Shown: positions 37,612 through 46,477, counted from the first letter of the stretch. The stretch: DNA of 64,000 bases from Cyclobacterium jeungdonense (GCF_010994275.1 NZ_WMCD01000002.1:554807-618806); one strand, 5' to 3'. Translations and numbers: made by a program. The notes: generated by a model from the sequence alone, not told the origin.

Positions 37612-38817
37612 TTATTTCAATTTTGCCAATGATTCCTTGATTCGTTTCAAGGCTTCCTTTAGCTCGCTTTCCGAAGCAGCATAAGATAATCTGACAGAAT
37701 TAGGAGCGCCAAAGGCGGCCCCGGTCACCAGAGATACGTGGGCTTCGTTGAGCAAATACAGACAAAAATCATCTGCACTTTCAATTTTTTTGTTTTCCGG
37801 AGTGGATTTGCCAAAAAACGCAGAAATATCCGGAAAGAAATAAAAGGCACCTTCCGGGACATGCGTTTTAATGCCTGGAATATCCCGAAGTAATTCTAAC
37901 ACCAGGTCCCTTCTTTTAAGATAGGCAGCTGCCATTTCTTCAGTCGGTCCCTGATCTCCTACCAGGCCTGCCAATGCGGCCCGTTGGGCAATACCCGTAC
38001 CGCCGGAGGTAAACTGTCCCTGAATTTTCTCACAGGCTTTGGCTATGGCCAGAGGAGCACAGATGTACCCTACCCGCCATCCGGTCATGGCATAGCCTTT
38101 GGAAAACCCATTAACCGTAATGGTCCTTTCAAACATTCCGGGAAAAGAAGCGATGCTGGCATGCTGACCGGTAAAATTTATCAATTCATATATCTCATCG
38201 GCAATCACCACCAGGTCTTCTTTCGATTTCACCACCTCCGCGATGGCTTCCAGTTCCGCTTTACTGAAAACGGACCCTGATGGATTGCAGGGAGAGGAGT
38301 AAATGACTGCCTTGGTCTTATCGGTAATGGCTTCCTTAAGTTGAGCAGCGGTAGCTTTAAAGTTGTTTTCCAGATTACCTTCGATCAGCACCGGTACGCC
38401 TCCTGCCAATTTGATGATTTCAGAATACGAAACCCAATAAGGGGCAAAGATCACTACCTCGTCCCCTTCATTAATCAGGCACATAAAAATATTGGCGATG
38501 GAATGCTTGGCGCCGGTGGAGACTACGATATTTTCAGCTTTGGCTTCCCTTATATGGTTTTGTTCCCGGAGTTTTTTGGCAATTGCCTCCCGAAGATCCT
38601 GGTAACCTGCCACTGGGGGGTAAGAAAAATATTTTCCTTCATCGATGGCGGCCTTTGCGGCTTCCTGTATGTGTTTTGGGGTCTTGAAGTCAGGCTCTCC
38701 CAGACTAAGTCCAATGATATCTATGCCTTGGTTTTTTAGTTCCCTGGCCGTTTTTGCCATAGCCAGCGTGGCTGACTCTTCCATATTGTTGATGCGATCG
38801 GATAGGATGGAATTCAT
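37612..38817 (-). CDS. Class I aspartate aminotransferase
   Basis: 401 residues. PLP-dependent enzyme, most likely converting aspartate and 2-oxoglutarate to oxaloacetate and glutamate. The PLP lysine lies in FSKGYAMTGWRVGY. Other family motifs are LSLGEPDFKTPKHI near the start (substrate-side Gly/Asp), YSSPCNPSG (Asn contacting PLP) and IADEIYELI (Asp bound to the pyridine N). It belongs to the AspB/thermophilic subgroup Ib by these motifs. The ATG gives MNSILSDRINNMEES, a typical start. It is followed by the glycosyltransferase gene. Confidence 0.92.
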   Translation of the reverse strand: MNSILSDRINNMEESATLAMAKTARELKNQGIDIIGLSLGEPDFKTPKHIQEAAKAAIDEGKYFSYPPVAGYQDLREAIAKKLREQNHIREAKAENIVVSTGAKHSIANIFMCLINEGDEVVIFAPYWVSYSEIIKLAGGVPVLIEGNLENNFKATAAQLKEAITDKTKAVIYSSPCNPSGSVFSKAELEAIAEVVKSKEDLVVIADEIYELINFTGQHASIASFPGMFERTITVNGFSKGYAMTGWRVGYICAPLAIAKACEKIQGQFTSGGTGIAQRAALAGLVGDQGPTEEMAAAYLKRRDLVLELLRDIPGIKTHVPEGAFYFFPDISAFFGKSTPENKKIESADDFCLYLLNEAHVSLVTGAAFGAPNSVRLSYAASESELKEALKRIKESLAKLK

Positions 38818-39063
38818 TTATGGTATGTTTATTTATGTATGACTATCAGTATAATATGTTCGCGCCGAAAGGGAAATAGTACGTGCAATCGTATGATCCT
38901 TCCGGCACATTTTTTAATTTTGCAAAAATAAGGATAAAGCCAACGATTCCTAAATCTTTTACCAGTTTTGACTGGTTGGATCCCAGGGCTTCTACGTCCG
39001 TTTTATGCAGGAGGGTGTTTACCTTCCAAAATAAAGTGAATATCTTAACGTTATCCATCTGAT

Positions 39064-39918
39064 ATGAAAACGCATTTTTACCTGTTGGGACTACTTACTC
39101 TAATCGGCTTTAAATCTGGATTTAGCCAGGAAAACGCTCCGATTCAGGATCCCGATTCCTCAGGCGTGGATAATAGCCGTTTGCTCCCTACCTCCACGCC
39201 CGTACTCCTTTTTTCATCCGTAGAGGATGAGGAAAAAGAGGATAAAAAAAGCAAAAAGAAAAAACGAAAGAAAAACGTCTATTTTGGAGAAAAAACAAAA
39301 AAAACATTGATCAAAACCAGTTTCAGGGATCAGGTCACCTATCAGGTTTTTCATTTCACCCAACGTCACCAACAACCCGATCCTTACATACGTGATATCT
39401 ATTGGTACGATTCCAGAAACAAGGCCATCAAAAATTCGGGCTATCAAGCTTCAAAAGGGTACCTGCTGCACGGACCCTATGAAAGGCGCATCGGAGAAAA
39501 TGTGGTCGAATCCGGCATGTATTATTTCGGCACCAAACATGGCAGGTGGATGTCCTATGATGGCAATAACGTCCTCCTTGACAAGCGCCACTATGCAGAA
39601 GGCTGGCCAAAGGACTCCAGAATCACGTATTATAATAGGGGAGAACGGAAAATTGAGAAATTAACTCCCATCGAATACGAATTGGAGGAAGGAAATTTTT
39701 ACCATTTTTTCCAAAACGGGCAGGTGGCTGTAACCGGCGAGTATGAGTTTGGAGAAAAGGTAGGCCTATGGACAGAGTACTGGCCCGGACAAGATGATAA
39801 AAGGGTAAGAAAACGCGAAATCCAATACCAGGCAGAAGCATTTACCAATAATTTCAAGCCTTATATACGGGCAGAATGGGATCAGGAAGGAAACCTCATT
39901 TACCGGACTACCAATTAG
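39064..39918 (+). CDS. Exported MORN-like/YwqK-type repeat protein
   Basis: 284 residues with a signal peptide (LLGLLTLIGFKSGFSQ) and a very Lys-rich stretch at about 57-85 (EDEEKEDKKSKKKKRKKN). The rest has MORN-variant repeats such as GYLLHGPYERRIGENVVESGMYYFGTKHG and QVAVTGEYEFGEKVGLWTEYWP, as in YwqK antitoxin-like proteins. Function is unknown; such repeats often make contacts at the envelope. Its stop overlaps the end of yraN by 4 bases (convergent genes). A 70-codon ORF on the opposite strand upstream is not counted as a gene. Confidence 0.75.
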   Translation: MKTHFYLLGLLTLIGFKSGFSQENAPIQDPDSSGVDNSRLLPTSTPVLLFSSVEDEEKEDKKSKKKKRKKNVYFGEKTKKTLIKTSFRDQVTYQVFHFTQRHQQPDPYIRDIYWYDSRNKAIKNSGYQASKGYLLHGPYERRIGENVVESGMYYFGTKHGRWMSYDGNNVLLDKRHYAEGWPKDSRITYYNRGERKIEKLTPIEYELEEGNFYHFFQNGQVAVTGEYEFGEKVGLWTEYWPGQDDKRVRKREIQYQAEAFTNNFKPYIRAEWDQEGNLIYRTTN

Positions 39919-40271
39919 TAAAAAGCATCTTCAAAGTGCTTAAAGGCTATATTTCCGTGGCGGTCCCGATACACGCCTACGATATCAAAACGAATATCCT
40001 GGTGCCAGTCTATTTTATGGATAAAGTAATCGGCAGCGCGGATAATCAATTGTCGTTTTCGGTAATCCACAAACTCCTCCGCATAGCCATAGCCGGTTCC
40101 TCCCCGGAATTTCACCTCCACAAAAACCAATAAGCCCTGAAAGGTCATGATCAAATCAATTTCGGCATGCTTGTATCGGAAATTTTCCTCTACAAACACA
40201 TAGCCCTTCCCTTCAAGCCAGCATTTGGCCAGCTGTTCTGCCTCTCTTCCCTTGTCATTGTGTTCGGCCAT
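39915..40271 (-). CDS. YraN family (UPF0102) nuclease-like protein
   Basis: 118 residues, typical YraN length. The PD-(D/E)xK-like motif reads RYKHAEIDLIMTFQGLLVFVEVKFR, with Glu, Asp, Glu and Lys placed as in Holliday junction resolvase-type nucleases. The domain starts with GREAEQLAKCWLEGKGY. Its actual activity is not settled. It is divergent from lipB with 41 bases between the ATGs, and its end overlaps the MORN-like gene by 4 bases. Confidence 0.9.
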   Translation of the reverse strand: MAEHNDKGREAEQLAKCWLEGKGYVFVEENFRYKHAEIDLIMTFQGLLVFVEVKFRGGTGYGYAEEFVDYRKRQLIIRAADYFIHKIDWHQDIRFDIVGVYRDRHGNIAFKHFEDAFY

Positions 40272-40285
40272 TCTGTGATATTGAC

Positions 40286-40293
40286 TATCTTTG
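40286..40293 (+). promoter_or_regulatory. -7 element of the lipB operon
   Basis: TATCTTTG, a full match to TAnnTTTG, 19 bases upstream of the lipB ATG and within the short interval to the divergent yraN gene. Confidence 0.55.
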
Positions 40294-40312
40294 AAAAAAC
40301 GATCGGATTAAC

Positions 40313-41038
40313 GTGAATGAATTTATAAATAAAAAAGTTATTTTTCAGGATCTGGGCAGGAAAGATTACCGGGAAACCTGGGATTATCAGGAGCAATTGT
40401 TTGCCGATATCGTCGCTGTCAAGGTCCATAATCGAAAGCAGGAATCTGCCAGACAGCAAATCACCAAAAATTACCTGCTATTCGTCGAGCACCCGCATGT
40501 ATATACCCTGGGCAAAAGCGGCAAAGCTGAAAACCTTCTCCTCGATGCTGAAGGATTAAAAAAATACGGAGCCAGCTATTACCCCATCAACCGGGGCGGC
40601 GATATTACCTACCACGGACCCGGGCAACTGGTAGGCTACCCCATTTTGGATCTGGACAATTTCTTTACCGACATTCACCGATACCTGAGGTATTTGGAAG
40701 AAGCGGTCATCGCTACGCTGGAGGATTACGGAATAGAGGCGGGCAGAATTGAAGGGCTCACCGGCGTCTGGTTGGATCACATCCACCAAAAAAATCCCCG
40801 AAAAATCTGCGCTTTGGGGGTAAAATCCAGCCGATGGGTAACCATGCATGGGTTTGCCTTTAATGTCAATGCCAACCTGAGTTATTTTGAACACATCATC
40901 CCCTGCGGCATCCGGGATAAAGCTGTCACCTCAATGCATGTGGAACTGGGCAGGCCGGTAGACGAGTGGGAGGTAAAAGAGCGCTTAAAACGGCATTTGG
41001 CCGAGATTTTCGAAATGGAACTCCAGGAATTGACATGA
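40313..41038 (+). CDS. lipB: Octanoyltransferase LipB
   Basis: 241 residues. Transfers octanoyl from acyl-carrier protein to lipoyl domains, the first step of lipoate synthesis. The family signature NRGGDITYHGPGQLVGYP is intact, with the lysine in GVKSSRWVTMHGFAFN and the active-site cysteine in IIPCGIRDKAVTS. The first gene of an apparent operon (unknown protein, exonuclease, rnr, polyprenyl synthase, rhomboid), with a promoter motif just upstream. Its stop codon (41036-41038) is overlapped by the start of dispersed element copy 3. Confidence 0.96.
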   Translation: MNEFINKKVIFQDLGRKDYRETWDYQEQLFADIVAVKVHNRKQESARQQITKNYLLFVEHPHVYTLGKSGKAENLLLDAEGLKKYGASYYPINRGGDITYHGPGQLVGYPILDLDNFFTDIHRYLRYLEEAVIATLEDYGIEAGRIEGLTGVWLDHIHQKNPRKICALGVKSSRWVTMHGFAFNVNANLSYFEHIIPCGIRDKAVTSMHVELGRPVDEWEVKERLKRHLAEIFEMELQELT

Positions 41039-41121
41039 AATCGAGCATGACGAGAACGTCACAGGGATGATTATAATGCCCGCGAGATTCTCCCGCGAAA
41101 ATTCGGGACAGGCTATCCCGA
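41034..41121 (+). repeat. Dispersed intergenic element, copy 3
   Basis: ATGAAATCGAGCATGACG, then GGGATGATTATAA, GCGAGATTCTCCCGCG and CGGGACAGGCTATCCCG. It keeps the order of motifs of copy 1 with about 20 substitutions. The small hairpin CGCAAGCG of copies 1 and 2 becomes TGACG-AGAA-CGTCA here, so pairing survives sequence change. It overlaps the lipB stop codon and ends 50 bases before the next ATG. Confidence 0.7.
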
Positions 41122-41170
41122 CCTTCAGTGCCGGACAGGTTATGACCGCTGAAATAAAAATGACAAACAA

Positions 41171-41566
41171 ATGAAGAAGGATATTGAATTTCATCCGGTA
41201 ACAGGCGTCAAGATGGCCATTGTCAGGGAAAACGATGCCGATGAATGGTCCGCCTACCTGATCAATAATAACCTGATCGAACTGACGACTTTGCTGATTA
41301 CTTCCCGGGCCTATGGAAAAATTGAGGGTATAGAAAAAAAATCCTCCGTTTTACGGCACATGGTAGAACGGCTGGAGCCCACTAGTTTTGCCCGGATTGA
41401 AGGGATCGATCCCGATCTTTTTGCCCTGACGAACGAATTTTGGATAAGTTATTATATTGTGGATCAGATTTTTGACAAAAAGTTTATCTTTGTATCCGGC
41501 AGTATACAGGAAAAGCACATGAGCTATATTCCTGAACTTGATTTGCACGGCATTGTACATACCTGA
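41171..41566 (+). CDS. Conserved unknown protein in the lipB-rnr cluster
   Basis: 131 residues, no signal peptide or membrane segment. Sequence features: NDADEWSAYLINNNLIELTTLLITSRAYGKIEG, then SSVLRHMVERLEPTSFARIEGIDPDLFALTNEFWISYYI, and IQEKHMSYIPELDLHGIVHT at the end. It looks like a compact alpha/beta protein. I know of similar Cytophagales proteins labelled loosely as a phenylalanyl-tRNA synthetase alpha-like protein, but nothing in it supports that name. It lies 5 bases before the exonuclease gene. Function unknown. Confidence 0.72.
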   Translation: MKKDIEFHPVTGVKMAIVRENDADEWSAYLINNNLIELTTLLITSRAYGKIEGIEKKSSVLRHMVERLEPTSFARIEGIDPDLFALTNEFWISYYIVDQIFDKKFIFVSGSIQEKHMSYIPELDLHGIVHT

Positions 41567-41571
41567 AGCAT

Positions 41572-42327
41572 ATGGCTGATTTTTTTGAACATCTCAACGA
41601 TATTCTGTTTTTGGACCTGGAGACCATTTCGGGAGCCAAAAGCCTGGAGGAACTTCCTCCCCGATTGCAGGAAGAGTGGAAGAAAAAATCCCGATTTATT
41701 CCCGGGCAGGAGAACAAAGAGCCAGGGGATTTGTATTTCGAAAAAGCCGGTATCTATGCCGAATTTGGTAAAATTCTATGTATTGGCGTGGGCTATTTTA
41801 CCTATCGCAAAGAAGAAGATTTGCTTCAGTACCGGACAAAATCTTTTGCCGCTGAAACAGAGCACGAAATGCTCCGTGAATTTCGGGAGCTTCTCTGCAA
41901 AAGGGACTGGACCCTTTGCGCCCATAATGGCAAAGAATTTGATATCCCTTATTTGTGCAGGCGCATGCTGATCAATCAACTACCGTTGCCAGAGGTACTT
42001 CAACTTGCTGGCAAGCGTCCTTGGGAAATACGCCATCTGGATACACTGGAACTGTGGAAATTTGGAGACTACAAGCATTACACGCGTCTGGACCTGCTCG
42101 CAGCTCTGTTTGACATTCCCAGTTCCAAGGACGGTATCGATGGTAGCGGTGTCAATGCGGCTTACTATACCGATAACGACCTGCCTGCTATCCGAAACTA
42201 TTGCCTCCGGGATGTGGAGGTGACGGCACGAATTTACCTGGCCTACAAGGGGCTTCCGGGAAATTTGGAATTTGAGACCATCAATCTGGATCTGGAGGCG
42301 CCACCGGAAACTCAAGCCCCGGAATAA
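41572..42327 (+). CDS. PolB-related 3'-5' exonuclease
   Basis: 251 residues with a DEDD exonuclease fold: LFLDLETISG (first Asp and Glu), CAHNGKEFDIPYL (Asp), and NYCLRDVEVTARIYLAY (final Asp). These place it with the predicted exonuclease domain of B-family polymerases as a stand-alone protein. It starts 5 bases after the unknown gene and is followed by RNase R, 43 bases away. It could act on DNA or RNA; the neighbour suggests nucleic acid turnover (inference). Confidence 0.85.
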   Translation: MADFFEHLNDILFLDLETISGAKSLEELPPRLQEEWKKKSRFIPGQENKEPGDLYFEKAGIYAEFGKILCIGVGYFTYRKEEDLLQYRTKSFAAETEHEMLREFRELLCKRDWTLCAHNGKEFDIPYLCRRMLINQLPLPEVLQLAGKRPWEIRHLDTLELWKFGDYKHYTRLDLLAALFDIPSSKDGIDGSGVNAAYYTDNDLPAIRNYCLRDVEVTARIYLAYKGLPGNLEFETINLDLEAPPETQAPE

Positions 42328-42370
42328 TTTAAAATAAATATCCGTACCTTTAATGCATTAAATCACTTTT

Positions 42371-44536
42371 ATGGGAAGAAAAAAATCAGGCTTCAAAAAC
42401 AAAAAGGAGAATCCTACCGGATTGCCAAAGGTAAAACACCAACTAACGCAATTTTTAGATAGCCATTTCGGAGAGGAATTTGCAGAAAAACAACTGATCA
42501 AAAAATTGGCCCTGCGGGACGCTGCCGCCAAAAAATCATTGGACGAAGCCTTGCAGGAATTGGTGGCTGCCGGGAGCATTTCCAAAAGTCCCCGGAACCT
42601 TTATTCTTCGGCTGCCGATCCCGAGTTCATCATCGGAGAGGTAGATTTTGTCAATGCCCGCTTTGCTTTCATTATTCCGGAAGACCAGGAAAAAAAGGAA
42701 AACGACATTTTGGTTAAAGAAGCCGATCTCAAAACGGCTTTGGATGGCGATAAGGTTCGTGTAATGATTTTGCCCCACAAAGGCAAAGGAAATAAACGGG
42801 AAGGAAAAGTACTGGAAATCACGGAACGTAGTCGGGACGAATTTGTGGGCAGGGTGGAAATTTCACCACGGTTTGCCTTTGTGGTCCCGGATTTCAAAAA
42901 GATGCACCAGGATATCTTTGTAAAAAAATCAGACCTGATCGGTGCACAACATAATCAGAAGGTCGTCGTCAAACTGACCGATTGGAAAGAAGGAGACAAA
43001 AGCCCCACCGGCAAAATCATCCGGGTACTTGGAGAGGCGGGCGATCACGAGGTGGAAATTCATTCCATCATGGCAGAATTTGGACTGCCTTTTGAATACC
43101 CGGAGGAGTCCATTGCAGAAGCTGATGCGATACCAGACAGCATTCCCTCTCGTGAGCTGGAAAAAAGAAAGGATTTCAGGTCGGTTGATACGTTTACCAT
43201 CGACCCGGCCGATGCCAAAGATTTTGACGATGCCATATCTTTCCGGTATTTGAAAAACGGAAACATGGAAATCGGCGTGCACATTGCTGATGTCAGTCAC
43301 TATGTCACCCCCAAATCCATCATGGAAAAAGAAGCCTACGACCGGGCCACCTCCGTTTACCTGGTGGACAGGACCATTCCCATGCTGCCCGAAAGGCTGA
43401 GCAACGGGCTTTGTTCCCTACGACCCAACGAGGATAAACTTACCTTTTCCTGTGTTTTTGAAATAGACAATGAAGCGCAGGTAAAGGATTTTTGGATAGG
43501 ACGCACGGTTATTCATTCCGACCGAAGGTTTAGCTATGAAGAAGCCCAGGAAAACATGGATGAGGGCAAGGGAGAATTCGCCGATGAACTGATAAAACTC
43601 AACACCCTGGCAAAAAAACTCAGGAAGGAAAGGTTCCGGAAAGGAGCCATTAATTTTGAGACGGTAGAGGTAAAATTCAAGCTGGACGAAAAAGGCACGC
43701 CGGTAGGACTGTTGATCAAAGAACGAAAAGATGTACACAAGCTGATCGAAGAGTTTATGCTACTGGCAAACAAAACCGTGGCGCAATTCATTTACGATAA
43801 GAATAAAGGGAAAAGTACCTTTGTTTATCGGATACATGATTACCCGGATCTGGAGAAGCTCAACACCTTTGCCAATTTTGCACGAAAATTCGGACATGAT
43901 CTAAAATTCAGTGATGAAAAAAAAGTTGCCAACAGCCTGAACAAGCTGATGGATGAAATAGTTGGTAAGCCGGAACAGAATGTATTGGAGCAATTAGCAA
44001 TCCGAAGCATGGCCAAGGCAAAATACACTACCGAACCGAAACTCCATTTTGGGCTTGCTTTCCCGCATTACACGCATTTCACCTCGCCGATCCGGCGTTA
44101 TCCGGATTTGATGGTTCACCGACTGTTGCAACATTACCTGGACGGAGGAAAACCACCGGAAAACCAGGCCTGGGAAGAAAAATGCGTTCACGCTTCTGAG
44201 AGGGAAAAACGGGCTTCCGATGCCGAAAGGGCCAGCATTAAGTATAAACAAGTGGAATACATGAAGCTGGCCGAAGAAAAGGATTATGAGGGAATCATCA
44301 CCGGGATCACCGAATGGGGCGTGTACGTGGAAATCACCGAAACCAAATGCGAAGGAATGGTGCGCGTACAGGACATGACGGACGACTATTACGATTTTGA
44401 TGAGAAAAACATGCGTCTTATAGGTTCTAAAAACAAGAAAATCATCACGCTGGGGGACAAGGTCATGGTTCGTGTTACCCGAACCGACATCGACCGGAGA
44501 ACCATAGACCTGGAATTTGTCAACGATGGTAAATGA
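42371..44536 (+). CDS. rnr: Ribonuclease R
   Basis: 721 residues. Processive 3'-5' exoribonuclease that degrades structured RNA. After an N-terminal helix-turn-helix-like region (QLTQFLDSHFGEEFAEKQLIKKLAL) and cold-shock domains (about 90-220), the catalytic RNB domain contains the metal-binding aspartates (IDPADAKDFDDAIS) and YLVDRTIPMLPERLSN. A C-terminal S1 domain follows (EGIITGITEWGVYVEI). The end (VNDGK) lacks the long Lys-rich tail seen in some homologues. Its last 11 bases overlap the polyprenyl synthase ATG. Confidence 0.95.
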   Translation: MGRKKSGFKNKKENPTGLPKVKHQLTQFLDSHFGEEFAEKQLIKKLALRDAAAKKSLDEALQELVAAGSISKSPRNLYSSAADPEFIIGEVDFVNARFAFIIPEDQEKKENDILVKEADLKTALDGDKVRVMILPHKGKGNKREGKVLEITERSRDEFVGRVEISPRFAFVVPDFKKMHQDIFVKKSDLIGAQHNQKVVVKLTDWKEGDKSPTGKIIRVLGEAGDHEVEIHSIMAEFGLPFEYPEESIAEADAIPDSIPSRELEKRKDFRSVDTFTIDPADAKDFDDAISFRYLKNGNMEIGVHIADVSHYVTPKSIMEKEAYDRATSVYLVDRTIPMLPERLSNGLCSLRPNEDKLTFSCVFEIDNEAQVKDFWIGRTVIHSDRRFSYEEAQENMDEGKGEFADELIKLNTLAKKLRKERFRKGAINFETVEVKFKLDEKGTPVGLLIKERKDVHKLIEEFMLLANKTVAQFIYDKNKGKSTFVYRIHDYPDLEKLNTFANFARKFGHDLKFSDEKKVANSLNKLMDEIVGKPEQNVLEQLAIRSMAKAKYTTEPKLHFGLAFPHYTHFTSPIRRYPDLMVHRLLQHYLDGGKPPENQAWEEKCVHASEREKRASDAERASIKYKQVEYMKLAEEKDYEGIITGITEWGVYVEITETKCEGMVRVQDMTDDYYDFDEKNMRLIGSKNKKIITLGDKVMVRVTRTDIDRRTIDLEFVNDGK

Positions 44537-45512
44537 AAAACAACTGGGGAAAATTAAAGCCTCCCTGGAAGCGCATATTCTACACCTCCAACTAAAGGGC
44601 CATCCACCTGAATTATACGATCCCATCGACTATTTAATGGGATTGGGTGGCAAGCGAATCCGGCCGCTGCTGGCCTTGCTATCCTATGGATTGTATAAAG
44701 AGGATTACCAACGCATCCTTACACCGGCATCCGCCATTGAGGTGTTTCATAACTTCACACTGATGCACGATGACATTATGGATAATGCCCCCTTGCGCAG
44801 AGGAATGGCTACCGTCCATGAAAAGTGGAACGCCAATACTGCAATCCTTTCGGGGGATGTCATGTTGGTTAAAGCCTATGAATTGTTGCTGGATGTATCG
44901 CCTGAACATTTGCGTCAAAGCCTGGAACTTTTCAGCAAAACAGCAGCTGAGGTCTGTGAAGGGCAGCAATTGGACATGAATTTTGAAGGCGTGGAGCAGG
45001 TCTCAGAATCGGATTACCTGAATATGATCCGACTAAAAACCGCCGTATTAATCGGCTTTTCCCTGCAGTTGGGAGCCTTGCTGGCCGGTGCCAGTAAGGA
45101 AGACGTGCAGCATCTGTATGATTTTGGCGTCAACATAGGTCTGGGATTCCAATTAAAAGATGACCTGCTGGATGTTTATGCCGATAAGGAAAAGTTTGGA
45201 AAACAAGTAGGAGGAGACATATTGGCCAATAAAAAAACGTACCTGCTCATCAAAGCTCTGGAGCTGGCCCGGGAGGACGATAAAATAGAATTAGAGAATT
45301 GGATTCAGGCGATGGTTCCCGACCCGGACGAAAAAGTCCGCGCAGTTACGGCTATTTACGACCGGCTGAAGATTCGTGAGCACACCCTACGAATAACGAC
45401 TGATTTTTTTGAAAAGGGATTTAACCAGCTCAGCAGCCTAAAGGTACAAAGACCAGATGGCCTGCAGCTTCTCTGGAACCTTACGCGAAACCTGGCAAAC
45501 CGGGAAAAATAA
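44526..45512 (+). CDS. Polyprenyl (trans-isoprenyl) diphosphate synthase
   Basis: 328 residues. Adds isopentenyl diphosphate to an allylic primer. Both aspartate-rich motifs are present: DDIMD (LMHDDIMDNAPLRRG) and DDLLD (GLGFQLKDDLLDVY); the GGKRIRP motif lies upstream. The residues before the first motif decide product length, but from sequence alone I cannot separate geranylgeranyl from farnesyl or longer products. I start at ATG 44526; the track's earlier TTG (44517) sits inside rnr and adds three residues. The overlap with rnr is 11 bases, suggesting coupled translation. Confidence 0.9.
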   Translation: MVNEKQLGKIKASLEAHILHLQLKGHPPELYDPIDYLMGLGGKRIRPLLALLSYGLYKEDYQRILTPASAIEVFHNFTLMHDDIMDNAPLRRGMATVHEKWNANTAILSGDVMLVKAYELLLDVSPEHLRQSLELFSKTAAEVCEGQQLDMNFEGVEQVSESDYLNMIRLKTAVLIGFSLQLGALLAGASKEDVQHLYDFGVNIGLGFQLKDDLLDVYADKEKFGKQVGGDILANKKTYLLIKALELAREDDKIELENWIQAMVPDPDEKVRAVTAIYDRLKIREHTLRITTDFFEKGFNQLSSLKVQRPDGLQLLWNLTRNLANREK

Positions 45513-45517
45513 AAACC

Positions 45518-46147
45518 ATGGAATTATCTTTAACGATCATTGTCATCGCCATCACATGCCTGGTTTCCTACTATGGATGGAATAACCCTGCTTTTTTGCA
45601 GAAGCAGTTATTTACTCCCTACCTGATACAGCGCAACAAATCCTATGAGCGGTTTGTAACTTCCGGTTTTATCCATAAAGACGGTACCCACCTGCTTTTC
45701 AATATGTTTACCTTCTATTTTTTTGGAAATGTAGTAGAGCAATACCTGATGTATAAATTTGGCCAAGGAATGGGTGCCCTTGCATTTATCGGATTTTACC
45801 TACTGGCCATTATCGTGGCTGATATACCTACTTATCTCAAAGAAAAGGATAATCCCTCCTATCATGCCCTGGGAGCATCGGGAGGAACATCTGCTACCGT
45901 TTTTGCCAGCATCGTGTTGATGCCACTGTCTGATATCTGTATTTTTGGAATTTTCTGTCTCCCTGGATTTATACTGGGCCTTTTATTTCTAGGGTATGCC
46001 TTTTACAAGGGAAAAATGGGAGACGATGCCATCAACCACGATGCACATTTCTATGGGGCTGTTTTCGGTATTGCTGTCATTGTATTGATCTCCCCTCAAA
46101 ATGCCTTGTACTTTTGGGAGGAAATAAAAAGCTTCCGTTTGTTCTAA
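45518..46147 (+). CDS. Rhomboid family intramembrane serine protease
   Basis: 209 residues with about six transmembrane segments. The catalytic serine lies in GASGGTSATVFA (the GxSG motif) and the histidine in NHDAHFYGAVFG, with HLLFNMFTFYFFG as the conserved second segment. It should cleave membrane helices of unknown substrates. It starts 5 bases after the polyprenyl synthase stop. Its own stop codon lies at the tip of the terminator stem, so the last residues KSFRLF are encoded by the terminator's left arm. Confidence 0.9.
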   Translation: MELSLTIIVIAITCLVSYYGWNNPAFLQKQLFTPYLIQRNKSYERFVTSGFIHKDGTHLLFNMFTFYFFGNVVEQYLMYKFGQGMGALAFIGFYLLAIIVADIPTYLKEKDNPSYHALGASGGTSATVFASIVLMPLSDICIFGIFCLPGFILGLLFLGYAFYKGKMGDDAINHDAHFYGAVFGIAVIVLISPQNALYFWEEIKSFRLF

Positions 46148-46160
46148 CGGAAGCTTTTTT
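46127..46160 (+). terminator. Bidirectional terminator, rhomboid/HPF
   Basis: Perfect 13-bp stem AAAAGCTTCCGTT/AACGGAAGCTTTT (46127-46139 with 46146-46158) and a 6-base loop, followed by TT; A-rich on the left, so it works as a terminator in both directions for the convergent rhomboid and HPF genes. It overlaps the rhomboid TAA (46145-46147). Confidence 0.88.
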
Positions 46161-46168
46161 GAAACAGA

Positions 46169-46477
46169 TTATTTGCTCTTTTTTAATTGCCGGACCAATT
46201 TATCCACCACATCCTTCAATAGTGGAACCCAATGGTCTCCCTTATCTTCGGCGAATACGTCAGGACCGGGTATGCCCACCCGCATGCCAACTACATGCTT
46301 AGCCGTTCCTCCCTGACCTTCGGTTTTGAAGTAAACATCCACCGCATTGATATCCTGGGTAAACTTGGATAGTTTGTCAATGGAAGATCTGATTTCTTCC
46401 TGCACCGCGCCATCGATGTCAAGGTTTACCGACTGCACATCGATCTTGATTCCTCTGTAATTTTCAGTATAGTTCAT
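46169..46477 (-). CDS. hpf: HPF/RaiA-type ribosome hibernation factor
   Basis: 102 residues, the size of short HPF. Binds the 30S decoding centre to inactivate ribosomes in stationary phase. Sequence: NLDIDGAVQEEIRSSIDKLSKFTQDINAVDVYFK, then VGMRVGIPGPDVFAEDKGDHWVPLLKDVVDKLVRQLKK, matches the beta-alpha-beta-beta-beta-alpha fold. No C-terminal dimerisation domain, unlike long HPF. It lies 142 bases from the rpmA stop on the same strand, separated by a terminator. Confidence 0.88.
   Translation of the reverse strand: MNYTENYRGIKIDVQSVNLDIDGAVQEEIRSSIDKLSKFTQDINAVDVYFKTEGQGGTAKHVVGMRVGIPGPDVFAEDKGDHWVPLLKDVVDKLVRQLKKSK

Noticed and set aside
38846..39058. 70-codon minus ORF divergent from the MORN-like gene
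   Set aside because: Its ATG is 5 bases from the divergent start, so promoters would have to lie inside it; no similarity to known families and odd composition.
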